From positions 1 through 64,000 of the forward strand of contig WSYJ01000059.1 in assembly GCA_020186115.1 (NCBI GenBank): a stretch of 64,000 nt of DNA, written 5' to 3'. The notes beneath the pieces were generated by a model. That model did no database searches, was not told the DNA's origin, and saw only the letters and a program-made list of their open reading frames with translations. Position numbers and translations under genes: made by a program. The number at the start of each line of letters is the position of its first letter. The first letter of the stretch is position 1. Origin of the DNA: Histomonas meleagridis. Its lineage: Eukaryota > Parabasalia > Tritrichomonadida > Dientamoebidae. Positions 10,728 through 22,281 of the stretch are shown piece by piece.

Positions 10728-11095
10728 TATAATATATAATGTAATGTATAATATATAATGTAATGTATAATATATAATGTAATGTATAATATATAATGTA
10801 ATGTATAATATATAATGTAATGTATAATATATAATGTAATGTATAATATATAATGTAATGTATAATATATAATGTAATGTATAATATATAATGTAATGTA
10901 TAATATATAATGTAATGTATAATATATAATGTAATGTATAATATATAATGTAATGTATAATATATAATGTAATGTATAATATATAATGTAATGTATAATA
11001 TATAATGTAATGTATAATATATAATGTAATGTATAATGTATAATGTAATGTATAATATATAATATATAATGTAACGTATAATGTATAATGTATAT
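10728..11095. repeat. 19-bp AT satellite
   Basis: The unit GTATAATATATAATGTAAT (19 bp) repeats about 16-18 times almost perfectly, then degenerates into mixed TATAATGTAATG blocks to about 11095. The long Tyr/Ile-rich minus frame across it is an artefact of the period. The sequence just after it (TATTATACATTACAT) is an inverted echo of the unit. Confidence 0.9.
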
Positions 11096-11099
11096 TGAC

Positions 11100-14000
11100 T
11101 ATTTATATTATACATTACATCACATTATCGTGATTTTTTGAATTACATTGAATAATTCCCATTCAAAATATTTTTGTGAGAAAATATTCTATCTCAAATT
11201 TGATTTCTATGTTTTACATTTTTTGACATGAAATTTTCTGGGAATTTATAAAATGTCATCAAATAGATTTGTTTACAAATCAATCAACACATGTTCAAAT
11301 GCAATCGATTTAGAATAATTGAAATGATACAAGAATAATTACCTTTCAAATGCTTGATCCTAACTCTTAACTAATTGCAAATCTGCTGCATCATTATGTG
11401 TATTTTGTGGTTCTCCTTTAGATATTCATAATCAATATTATACACTAATATCAAAAGAATGATTTATGTATTTATTCGAAACATCAAAAGTTAATGAGGG
11501 TCAAATAAACATTCGAGTTGTACTCCAAACGGTCGCCACAGAAATAATATTGTTTAGTTAATAAATCGATACACATTTATAATTTTAATCTGTAAACGAA
11601 AAAAATATTCATAATTATTAATGCTCTTTGATAAATATACAATTATTTTAATTTTAATTATTTTATGATAGATAATCAATTTCACTTTAAATTTAAGAGT
11701 TTAAAAATCTCTCTATCACATTTATTAGAATTATATGATATTTTTAAATTTTTCATTAATTTTGATTAATATTCAGTTAATATAGAGTTCTATTCATTTT
11801 AAAATCATAAAATCTTGAAAATTGATTTTGGAATATAATAAACATGAATTAACTATAAAATTCATTAATGAACATGAGTAGGTATATACAAACACATATG
11901 AATTTGGACTAACATAAGTAAACATGAAGAATCATGAGTGAATAAGCAACAAGATATAATAGATCAAATGAAATAACATCATTATTTGAATCCATTTGGA
12001 GAAATTTCTAATTCAAGACTGTATTAAGTTTATTCATACTAAGTGTTTTATTTATTGTTGTGAATTAAAAGAATATTTAGAATTGTTTACTATTATTCGA
12101 ATGTAATACAACACGAAAAATCGCATGGTTTTAACATTAATGAACATAATCGCAAAAGACTAGTTTTTACAAACAATTTGGGTAATACTAAAATTTTCTA
12201 TGAGAAATAATATATTATTTCAAGATTATTTAAATATAAATATAAAATAATAAGTATTATGCGAATCTCCTAGCTATTCTCTTCTATATTATAATATATA
12301 TCACCCGACAAATAAACACATTCAACACTCATACCACATGCAAGGAGAAAACACATAATTAAAATGAATAAGCATAAATAAACTTAATTTGACAAAATAA
12401 AATATAGAATGGAAGATATTAATTTTGTTGATAAGCATGAAATAGCATCAGTAAATATAGAATAAAAATGAATAAAGTTGAGATAACATAAAGAAAAAAA
12501 AAATAAGTTAACATAGGATAACATTGAAAAACACTTAATATACATGTTCATTAACAAATATAACATAGAATGAATTAAATTAATAAATGTGAGTAAATAT
12601 TATTTTTAAAGATGTATATTATATTAATTCGTTCATTATAATAAATAATGACTTCTACTTTAATTTAGTCTCTTATAATTTGAATAATGTAATTTTTCTA
12701 AATATTCTAAGTTATCATGATCTATCAATGAATTTGATATAATTAGATAAATTAGTATGATACCTAATTTAAAAAAATCCTCTTTATTCACAAAATATAA
12801 TGCATAAGAAATAGTAGTAACTTGAAATGTAATAAAAGTAATTGTACTGATGAATTCGAAATAAAAGATATAAATGAGCGTAGATTGCATTTTATATAAT
12901 AAATAGGTTTATCTAAGAATAATTTTTCTCAAATATAATATTTATGCTACAATTATAAAAATTGTAAATTACAATTATTTTTCGAATCAAGGTTCGATGA
13001 AATCACTCATTCGAATCTTCAGATAATGTTCAATTTATATGAATATATACATATATATAAATATGTATAAGTACTCAAGAATCACGAAGGAGACTTTTAA
13101 GATCTACCATTTAAATGTATTTATGTTGAACTATTTTTTTTATTAATAAATGATTTATTCATTAATATTAATTATAACTATAATTATAAAAATTAACTAA
13201 TTGTAATTATATTGAAAAATGATCGAGAAATATATATTTTTCATCAATTTTTCATTAAATCAATCAACATAATGATAATAACTTCATACACAAGTTTTCT
13301 TGGTAATTTTAAGAATATTATAAAATATGAATTCATGTACATATGGGACTATGAATATGTTGAATTCCCGTGTTTTTGGTAAAATTTGAAAAAAAATTAT
13401 TATCGATTTAAAATTATTTAAATTTTTTGTCATTAATAATCATAAATTGCATTAGATTCAACTTACAAAAAATATTCAAACATTTTTTCTATATGGAATA
13501 TATTATTTCATCATTTGTTGCATACAAAAATGAAAAATTTACAAGATAATAATGTTATCGCTCAAAAATGTGTGTACCATGGTTCATAAAAATGTTAACT
13601 TTTTGAATCAATTAGTTTGGAATTAACGACAGAATTTTCTGTATTAATATTAAATTATCATTCGATAATTGAATGAACATCATTTTTCGGAAAATTATTT
13701 TATTTTTTCTCAGAATTACAATATATTTGGTTTGCCAAAATTATGGTGAATAAATATGCATACATTATTAAACATGAAAAATGTGGTTGAAATCCGAAAT
13801 CGATAAATTATTGAAATTGCATTATTTCGAAAAAATTCAATTTTGAATATGTATAATAATATTTTATCGAGGTTCCGACATAGGTCAAGTTTATTGATGT
13901 GCTATATCAATGAATTAATTTGATTTTTAAAAATTGATATGATTAATTTGACATCAAATTCATGTAAAAAATTGATGGAATTAAAGTATATTAGAGTTCA

Positions 14001-14560
14001 TAACAATATATAATTGATTAAATGACAATTTTTTTTTTAAAATTTAATCTAATTTTAAACGAAATTTCTGAAATTTCGAAAATGCCGAAATTTTCAACAA
14101 AAAATTTGAACGAAACGGAATCTAAACAATATAACAAAATATATTATCAAATAAAGATAATATATACAGATTTTTAAAAAATTAAATCCTCGAAATGACG
14201 AAATTTGTAACAAAAAATTTACACAAATCAATATTCAAATAATATAATAATATATTATTTATATCTCTTTCCTCAATTATTCTGAAATGAAAAATTAAAT
14301 GATAACAATCAAAGAAATGGATTTTTACTTATTCCAACTCTTCTTCTCCTTCATCGCAATCAATTACTTTTGTAAACTTTGTGTCTGCAATTAATTGAAC
14401 GGCGGCCCTAAACATTTGATTCTGATCGTGAATAACATTTTATCTCCACATGAACTCTGATATATGTACATTGACTTTGTTTTCTGGAATTCATTCATAT
14501 CTTTTATTGATTTTTCTAAGTTCTTATTAAAGTCTTTCTATCATTTGAGTGTGCCCTTGA
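11100..14560. other. 3.4 kb AT-rich gene desert left of the Maverick
   Basis: No frame longer than about 75 codons carries family features, and base composition is extremely AT-rich. Near 14323-14470 the minus strand reads QNQMFRAAVQLIADTKF followed by an acidic run and a stop; this could be the C-terminal end of an unidentified relic gene. No Maverick terminal repeat could be recognised, so the left boundary of the element is undefined. Confidence 0.4.
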
Positions 14561-14567
14561 AAGCAAA

Positions 14568-15194
14568 ATGTTATTAGTTCTCAATGAATTAAAGAACGTC
14601 GGAGAAGACAGACTTGCTAACTTCGATACATTAAAATCAATCATTACTGATAAAACCATACGTATTAATGAGAAAAATCAACCAAGAAGAACTTCTGAAA
14701 ACGTTGCTAATTTAATATTTATTACTAATAACAGTTATCCTATTAAAATAGAATCAGGTGACAAAAGATATGTTGTATTATTATGTAACGGTAAGTATAA
14801 AAATAATCATATATTTTGGAGCAATATGTATAACAGTTTTATTACTGAGTTTTATAATCATTTATTAACATATTTTATGAACAGAGATATTAATGATTAT
14901 AATTCTAGAATTATACCTATAACTGAAGCTAAACAAGATTTAATAGAAGCCTCTAGAAATTCTGTTGAACAATTTATATGTGATAATTATGATAAATTAT
15001 GTGAGGGTTGGCTCTGTAGTGATGCATTATTTAATGAACCTTTTGAAATTAAAATGAGATCTTTTCGACTTCAATCAAAAGATAAATGTAATAGAAAAAG
15101 AGTTCGTAGAGAAGGTGATTTATGTTATTGTTACTTTCTAAAGGATGAGTATAAAAATATATATCATCAAACAGAACATATTGATAATGATTAA
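14568..15194 (+). pseudogene. SF3/D5-like helicase, C-terminal fragment
   Basis: The frame begins LLVLNELKNVGEDRLANFD and continues with KSIITDKTIRINEKNQP, NVANLIFITNNSYPIKIE and DKRYVVLLC. These match the Walker B, sensor and following blocks of the D5/SF3 helicase-primases used by large DNA viruses, virophages and related elements to unwind their DNA. The upstream Walker A and primase parts are missing: the frame stays open for about 15 codons (to FLSFECALES) but the similarity stops, so the gene is cut by the left end of the element or by a deletion. It points toward the fibre gene and ends within 4 bp of it, tail to tail. The 208-residue ORF could be transcribed but cannot be a working helicase alone. 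Confidence 0.75.
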
Positions 15195-18100
15195 ATTTTA
15201 AAAACAGCTACTGTATTATTATCAATTATTGAAGTTATTTTTCCTATAATCATACTGTTTATTTTTGTTGTTAATACAGTATCATCATCTAAAATACTGC
15301 CGTCATATGAAATCGTGTCACCTGTAGTATATTTACTAGAATCATTAACTTTGAAATAATAGTCTCCGTGAGTAGCAAAGTCAACAGTATCTTGATCGAT
15401 ACTAATATCTTGTTTTATAGTATCACCTATTTGAAAAACGCTGTTAGCAATATGTTTATCAACACATATTCCTATACACTCTTTATAAGAACCTGTACTT
15501 TTGACTGAAGGTATACAGTTAGTAGAATCTGTCGTAGAAATATACTTATTTTCACCGTTTAATTTATAAACATTACCTGTTATAAATACAGGCTTTCCGA
15601 TATCAAAATTATCAATATTTTCATTTTCAGAAATAGGGCTGTTATGTATAATTGTTTTATTAATTTGACCTCCTCCTGAACTGCTAATAATTGCTTTTCT
15701 ATAAGTATCATTAGAATAATGCCAAAATCCTAATTCATTTTGATAAGAAGTAATTCTCCAAGTATATGTTCCGGGGGCTGCTGTTGATTGATCATGATAT
15801 ACGAAATCTAAAAATCTACCTGTTCTTAATACAGCATTTTGATAAGGTACTATACCATTTGATTCATGAGTATGACTCGTTAATGCTATATTATTTAAGT
15901 TAATTCCGTTAACAGTATTACAATTTATATTACCGTTGTCGTTAAAAATAATTGATCCAGAACCGTTTCTTTTAAAGTCTAATGCTAAATTCATTATTAT
16001 CATGAAAATCTATATAACAACCTACTTCCATAACACCGTCTGATTTCATAGTAGCTATACAAGGCAATGCGTTTAATAAATTATTTGCATTAGACTCGTT
16101 ATTCAAATAATAATTATTAATCTTATCGTTAACGGTTAAGTCGTTATTTATAGTATAATGAGTATGATTCATTAAAGAATATTTATCATAATGATTATGA
16201 CTTGTTAAAAAGAAGTTATCAACAGGTATATTATTAATATATTTTACTTCTAAATTACCATATATTATTAAATCGTTGTTTATAGTGTTGTGAGTATGAT
16301 TTATTAATGAATATTCGTCGTCATGATTATGTGTTGTTAATGAGTATTCACTGTGATTATGAGAACTTGGCGGAAAAGTTGTTGGTTTATCAGTAATATC
16401 ATTATAACTATGAGTATGATTTATTAAATAATATTTATCGTCATGATTATGTGTTGTTAATGGAATATTATTAGTATCAATTCCGTTAATAGAATTACAA
16501 CTAATATTACCGTTTTTATATATACGAACGTAATTTCCTACACAAGTTTTAAATTTTAAACAAGTATCAATATTATCATCAGAACCTACGTAATGTTCTA
16601 TTACACTACAATAATCGCCATATGGTAATACACCTATTTCCATTCTGATAGAATTACCTGTCACTGCATTAGATCTATAAATAAATAATTTTTTATATAT
16701 ATTAGTATCATCTGGATATTTGCTGCAATCGATATTGATATTACGTTTTGATGTTAATATTCTACATGAAATATCATTATCTACTAATAAATCTTGTTCA
16801 ACCTTTGTCCAAACGCCATATTCATTATAAGATATTCCTGTTAAAGCCTTATTAATATCAGTTAAATTATCATTAGTTAAATACTAATCATGAGTATGAT
16901 TTGTTAATGAAAAATTATCAACAGGTATATTGTTAACAGAATTAACTTCTATATTGCCGGTACAAATAGCACTGTCGACAGTTATATTACCGTTAACTTT
17001 CAAATTTCGATCAATATTAGTATACTTTTCACAGATATCCTCTACTTCAATAGTTTCTAATAAATCCTCATTATAACTAATTCCTGTTAGCTTATTGTTA
17101 ATGTTAAATATATCATTACTAATAACGAATAATTCATCTAAATCAATGCCGTTAATATAATTACATTCTATATCACCGTTAACTTTTAAATTTTGATCAA
17201 TATTAGTATATATTTCACAGATATCCTCCTCTTCGATAGTTTCTAATAAATCTTTGTGATAAGTAATTCCTGTATAATTATTTAAATCAGATGCTATTAA
17301 GTATTGATCATGAGTATGATTTATAAAACGTTTATATATTTGACAGTCAACTAATAACATACCTAATTCATTAGTTTATTGTCCTTTAGAAACATCCTCA
17401 TAATAATATATCAAATTATTAAATATAGTATTCATTTCAGGAAATAGTGTTATCAAATAGTTATATTCATTAAAATTGTTATAAATATCAGTATCGTCAG
17501 GTCCTTCTAAATCGTCCAAGTTCTCATCAGTTGATATATCATATTCATCAAATACAACAGATCTTAATGTAGGTATAGGTATATAACCCCTGGTTCCTGT
17601 AAATACATTTTTTGATCTGCTAATTAACGACATTGCCCAAGAACTGTTTTTAATACTGTTATATACTTTACTTGCCAGTTCAGCGAATTCAGCCAATGAC
17701 ATAGCAAACGAAAACGCATCTAATAGGTATTCTAGCCAGTTCTTCTTATATCCTTCTCCGTCTTCACCGGGGGCTCCTGTTAATAATTCTTGTATCTCAT
17801 CATCATCTATAATCATTTGTTTTGTTAAATAGTATTCTGATGTTAATACTCCGTCAACATTAACTATTCCATAAGTATGTCCAGAATATTCTAACATAAT
17901 ACTATTACCGTTTGGAAAATTAATTAATAAATTGTTTTCGACAGTTCCTTCATCAGTTGTGTTATCATAAGTTGATATATTAACGCCGTTATCAAATAAT
18001 ATTACGTCATCAATTGTTAAAATACCGTCTTCAATAAGTGCTATATTATTAGTATCAATTTCATTAATTTTACCGTTAACGATAAGATCCTGATTAATTA

Positions 18101-19112
18101 ATGTATATTTTTCGCAGATATCCTCCTCTTCAATAGTTTCTATATAATCTTTGTGATAAGTAATTCCTGTTAACTTATTGTTAATATTATCTAAATTAGC
18201 ACTTGTTAAATAATCACTGTGAACATGATCTATTAAAGCATATTTATCATCATGATTATGTGTTATTAAAGAAAAACTGTCAACAGATGTATTATTTATA
18301 GAATTACATTGAATATTACCGGTACAAATAGCACTGTCAACAGTTATGTTGCCGTTATTATTAAAACTAATTGTTTTACCGGTCTTTTCTATAAAACTTA
18401 ATGTATTATTATTAGGTTATATTCTCCAAGAGTAATCTGTATCATTATCATGAAAATTCATATAACAACCTACTTCCATAACGCCGTCATTATTAACAGT
18501 AGCTATACAAGGAATTGTTATTGTTGAATTAGATCCTCCTCCTGCACTGTTTAGAATATAATAATTATTAATTTTACCGTTAACAGTAATATCATTATTA
18601 AATATATTATGAGTATGATCTATTAAAGAATATCTGTCATCATGATTATGATCTATTGAAAAATATCTGTCATCATGATTATGATCTTTTAAAGCGAAAT
18701 CTTCTGTAGAATAACCGTTAATAGTTTCTATTAATAGATTACTTATATTGACGTTATTATTATCTTCATTTATTTTAACAAATTCTTTGTATAAAGTCAA
18801 TACTTTATCAATATCACTAAACATTTGTCTTAAATGAGCATTATTCGTAATATTAGACCCTGTAATAATATCACTTACTAATATATCATTTATTAAAACA
18901 AGATTTTTAATACTGTTATCTAAAGGATTAATTATTATATGATTTCTTCCGTAAGTAAATATAAATGATTTATCTAAACTGTTAATTGTTAATGAACAAA
19001 TTCCGTTTGAAATAGTATCTGCTGTTTTACTGTGATTAAAATATATTACACTGTTTTTATTTAATAATGATTTTACAACGTTTTCAATCCTGTCAATCCT
19101 ATTATTTAACAT
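15191..19112 (-). pseudogene. Giant HxH-type tail-fibre-like gene with three stops and one frameshift
   Basis: Four minus-strand ORFs (19112-18417, 17897-17376, 17360-16884, 16664-15972) share one frame, and the gaps between them are also coding, so this is one gene of about 1,300 codons. In-frame stops are TAA at 18417-18419, TAA at 17376-17378 and TAG at 16884-16886. A +1 shift near 15972-16003 leads into the last frame to 15191. The protein repeats the motifs NHTHD, NHNHDDRY and DHTHN, like the metal-binding HxH repeats of phage long tail fibres. It also repeats modules such as NNDLTVNGKIN, CNSINGIDTNN and DGVMEVGCYIDFHDN. A short GAPGEDGE collagen-like stretch lies near 17.78 kb. Stops such as the one after DYSWRI fall inside modules that continue afterwards. 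It probably formed a trimeric virion fibre; the present copy is broken. Confidence 0.75.
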
Positions 19113-19152
19113 ATTTTATTATAATTAAATAATGTATAAAAATGAACGTCAA

Positions 19153-20046
19153 ATGAGCACTAGTGTATCACAACTGCCTGTAGAAGAGATATATACAAAT
19201 TTTGATATACAATAAAATGAACAAAATATTGATACACTAGATAAGTATAAAAGTTACACATTTCGTTTTTCACAACGTTGGATTGAGTGTCCGAGTCAAA
19301 ATAAAGTTATCAGTTTAAGACGTTTAAAAATTGCACTAACAAGTCATACTATAATGTTAAAAATTTGGGCTAAAGGTCCGAGTCAATCAAGCGGTCTTAC
19401 ACGTAATGTTACTTTATATATTCAATCAAATAATACATTACGTGAAATATTATTTGATATGTGTAATCAATTTAATAAATTAGCAACAAATTATATATTA
19501 TTATTCGATTTAGATGAGAACAATACATTAAATATCTTATGTAAATATAAATCTGATACACAAACAATAAATCAATGCAATTTTTGTTTTCTTGATGTCA
19601 GAAGCACTTCTAATGAAAATCTAACAAATTTCTTAAAGTTTTTGAATCAAGATACTTCACAAACAAATATTAATAAATTAAAAAACCAATCTAATACAAG
19701 CTTGCAATTTGATAATGTTTGGGACCGAATATATATTGAATTTAATGCTCCATTTCATGATTATAAACGCAGATTTATCGGTGCAAATAATGATTTTTAT
19801 GATAAACCGACTGTATTATTTAATCCTCCAACAGACGGTAATACTTTCAACATAACATTTGCAAACAGTAATAAAAAATTTATATATCCAAGGTACTGTA
19901 AATTTATTATACAATTAGTATTTATATATGATTATCGAAATGCAGTTACATTGAAACAATTTTTATATATTTATATGTTAAAGTTATATATTTTTAAAGT
20001 ATTGCTTTTCAATATTACTCATTATTTGAGGAGTATTTCCGCGTAG
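19153..20046 (+). pseudogene. Unknown Maverick protein with an early in-frame stop
   Basis: The intact frame from an ATG at 19354 is preceded in the same frame by clearly coding sequence back to an ATG at 19153 (MSTSVSQLPVEEIYTNFDIQ, then TAA at 19213-19215, then NEQNIDTLDKYKSYTFRFSQ). The total is about 297 codons. Charged and aromatic segments such as RRLKIALTSH, TLYIQSNNTLREILFDMC and DRIYIEFNAPFHDYKRRFIG suggest a beta-rich structural protein. The family is not recognised. The last 60 bases overlap the 3' end of the integrase on the other strand, and the odd hydrophobic end (after FIYPRYCKF) may be a frameshift product. It starts 40 bp from the fibre gene, divergently. Confidence 0.6.
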
Positions 20047-21121
20047 ATAACTGACGGGTATTGTATCTTTATAAGGTTTATCTCCCGGTACTTTAAATAA
20101 TACAGTATACTAGTTTTTAGCTTTATCATAATTAAGTATTTCAATAATTTCACCGTTCCGTCTATTAGGTATTGTATTTGCAAACTTAGGTTTATGATAA
20201 TTATTATTTACAATAATTAATTGATATCTGGGTTTGGTTATAACAGTCCCGTCTTTAGCAATTAATGTATACATATTACCTTTACGGTCATCAATTTTAT
20301 ACATTCTCTACTAATTTGATAAGGTTTTAATGAATACCGTCATTTCTAAATAATATATATCTTACATATAAACCTACAGGAATAATTAAATTATTAATTT
20401 TTTGTTGTTTATCAGCTAATTTTAAACACTTAAATATATACTCTTTTTCTAAGTCTTTATTATTAAACATTTCATTAGGAGTACAACCTATAGCAGAATG
20501 ATAACTGTTATTATAAGTATTTATGAATTTATTTATTCTTTTAGGACTTAAATAAGTATATTTATCATCATGAGACTGATGTTTAGATTTCTCATTAGGA
20601 GTATTCATATCACGTAATGTTCTAATAAATCTGTCAATAATATATAAACTACTGTGATTTTTATCTGTAATAATATGCATACTGACATTATTATCTGTTA
20701 ATAATCTTACATTATTTTTATCTAAAAAACCGGACTCTTCATCAGATGTTAGTTTTACAGGATGATATTTATTAATAAATTGTTTCAATGTATAATTAAT
20801 GTTTTTAGCAGATTTACTTTGTAAATAATATACTACGACGTATCTGTTATTAGTACCTATAAATATATGCCAATATCTAGGATCATGTTTTCCGTTATCA
20901 TACAAGTCAACAAACCAAGTATTTGGTCTATTACTGAATATTTTTATCATATACGGTTTAATATCTGTTATTTTAATAAATTTATCCTTTAAACGTTGAT
21001 TTACAATATATTTAATTTTTATACTTTTAACATTAAAATGTTTCTTTTTGACATGTTTTTTTACATGATTATATGTTTTAAAATGAGTCTAATCTACAGT
21101 ATCATTTATTGATGTTCGCAT
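19984..21121 (-). pseudogene. Maverick rve-family integrase, broken
   Basis: This is a retrovirus-type integrase, which would join element ends to host DNA. The core reads NTWFVDLYDNG (first Asp), PVKLTSDEESGF (second Asp) and SSLYIIDRFIRTLRDM, with exactly 35 residues between the second Asp and the Asp of IIDRF, where the canonical DD35E enzyme has Glu. Downstream HSAIGCTPNEMF and a C-terminal SH3/chromo-like piece (YKIDDRKGNMYTLI, KPRYQLI) are typical of the family. Lesions: TAG at 21089-21091 (codon 11), a one-base shift near 20304-20327, and TAG at 20110-20112 followed by 41 further coding codons to TAA at 19984. The ATG at 21121 is chosen because coding continues to it in frame. An HHCC zinc finger is not obvious. 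Confidence 0.85.
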
Positions 21122-21160
21122 ATTATTTATTACATATAACAATTATTTTTTGATAATAAA

Positions 21161-21595
21161 ATGGGATTAGGTAATATATTAAAAGGCATACGTAAATTAG
21201 TTCAAAAAGGCGGTAGATTATTTAAAAATATTATTGATAAAGGTAAACAAATTTGGGGTAAATTATCACCTATAATAAATAAAGTCGGTAAGATCATTAG
21301 TAAAATACCGGGAGCTATACAAACTATTAGAGATAAAAAACAGCAAATAACTGATAAAATCGATCAAATTGTGGATATGATTCCTGATAGTAAAACTAAA
21401 GACAAAATTAAAGGTGCTGTTGACAGAGGCAAACAAATATCTGATAGAATTATTAGCAGAGTTCAACATGTTAGTGATCAAGTACAACCTTATATAACTG
21501 CCGGTAAGAATATATACAATAAATTAAATCAAACAAAAACTAATATTCAAAAACCAAATAATCAAATAAATATATCAAATGCAAGATTATTATAA
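21161..21595 (+). CDS. Small basic virion-type protein
   Basis: This 144-residue, Lys/Arg-rich protein starts MGLGNILKGIRKLVQKGGRL and has a long amphipathic region with KIISKIPGAIQTIRDKK. The layout is like the small basic minor virion proteins of Polintons and adenoviruses (pX/pVI type), proposed to bind DNA or membrane inside the capsid. It is related in style to the two small proteins at 34367-34944 in the second Maverick fragment. It stands divergent to the integrase, 40 bp away. The frame is intact. The exact homology is an inference from composition and position. Confidence 0.6.
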   Translation: MGLGNILKGIRKLVQKGGRLFKNIIDKGKQIWGKLSPIINKVGKIISKIPGAIQTIRDKKQQITDKIDQIVDMIPDSKTKDKIKGAVDRGKQISDRIISRVQHVSDQVQPYITAGKNIYNKLNQTKTNIQKPNNQINISNARLL

Positions 21596-21627
21596 ATATA
21601 AATAATGTATGTTTTATTTTTACATAA

Positions 21628-22231
21628 ATGACTGAGACTGAGTTAGTTTTAGAAACACCTGCTGATAATACTTCTGACAGTATTGATAACAATAACTCCG
21701 TTAATAAATAATATTAACAACATAATTGTTGATAAAAAACCTATTAAAAACTTAACTTCTGAAGAAAAAAACATTATAATTAATAATGCTAAAAATAACA
21801 TTGACAACAAATATTATGACGTTATATTTTATAAGAACGGTAATACAAGAATAATATTAAAAAAAGATGTTAATAACACACCAAAAGATATTATTACTGA
21901 CAATAAATCTGACAATTAATCATTAAAAAAGAAATCAATAACCAATTTATCAGACAATCAATTTTTGATTGAACATATAATCAAATTGAATTCACGTATC
22001 GATAAATTAAAGAATAAACAAAAAAGAATAAATCATAAATATAAAAAAATGAAGTACGACATTGATGAAAATATTGACGAAAATGATAATATTAACGAAA
22101 ATGAAAACAACAACGAAACTAATGATCTCAATGAAAACAACAACGAAACTAATGAATTATATATAATAATCAATATAATAACAATAATAATAATAAATAT
22201 GTTATTAAACAAAGGGGTTGGCGAAAGTTAG
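21628..22231 (+). pseudogene. Unknown Maverick protein with C-terminal membrane segment, broken
   Basis: Coding begins at ATG 21628 (MTETELVLETPADNTSDSID), shifts frame near 21683-21710, then continues (KPIKNLTSEEKNIIINNAKN, YYDVIFYKNGNTRIILKKDV) to a TAA at 21917-21919. The same frame goes on after the stop with KKKSITNLSDNQFLIEHI, a basic coiled stretch, an acidic Asn-rich linker repeated twice (LNENNNETN) and a hydrophobic end IIINIITIIIINML. The uninterrupted gene would be about 200 codons with a tail anchor. The family is unknown to me. It follows the small basic protein by 33 bp on the same strand. Confidence 0.55.
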
Positions 22232-22281
22232 TATTCAATCAATAAATGTATAATTGTTATGTTTATTTTTATATAAATATT

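Noticed and set aside
10699-11115. Tyr/Ile-rich minus-strand ORF of 138 codons
   Set aside because: It is a direct translation of the 19-bp satellite.
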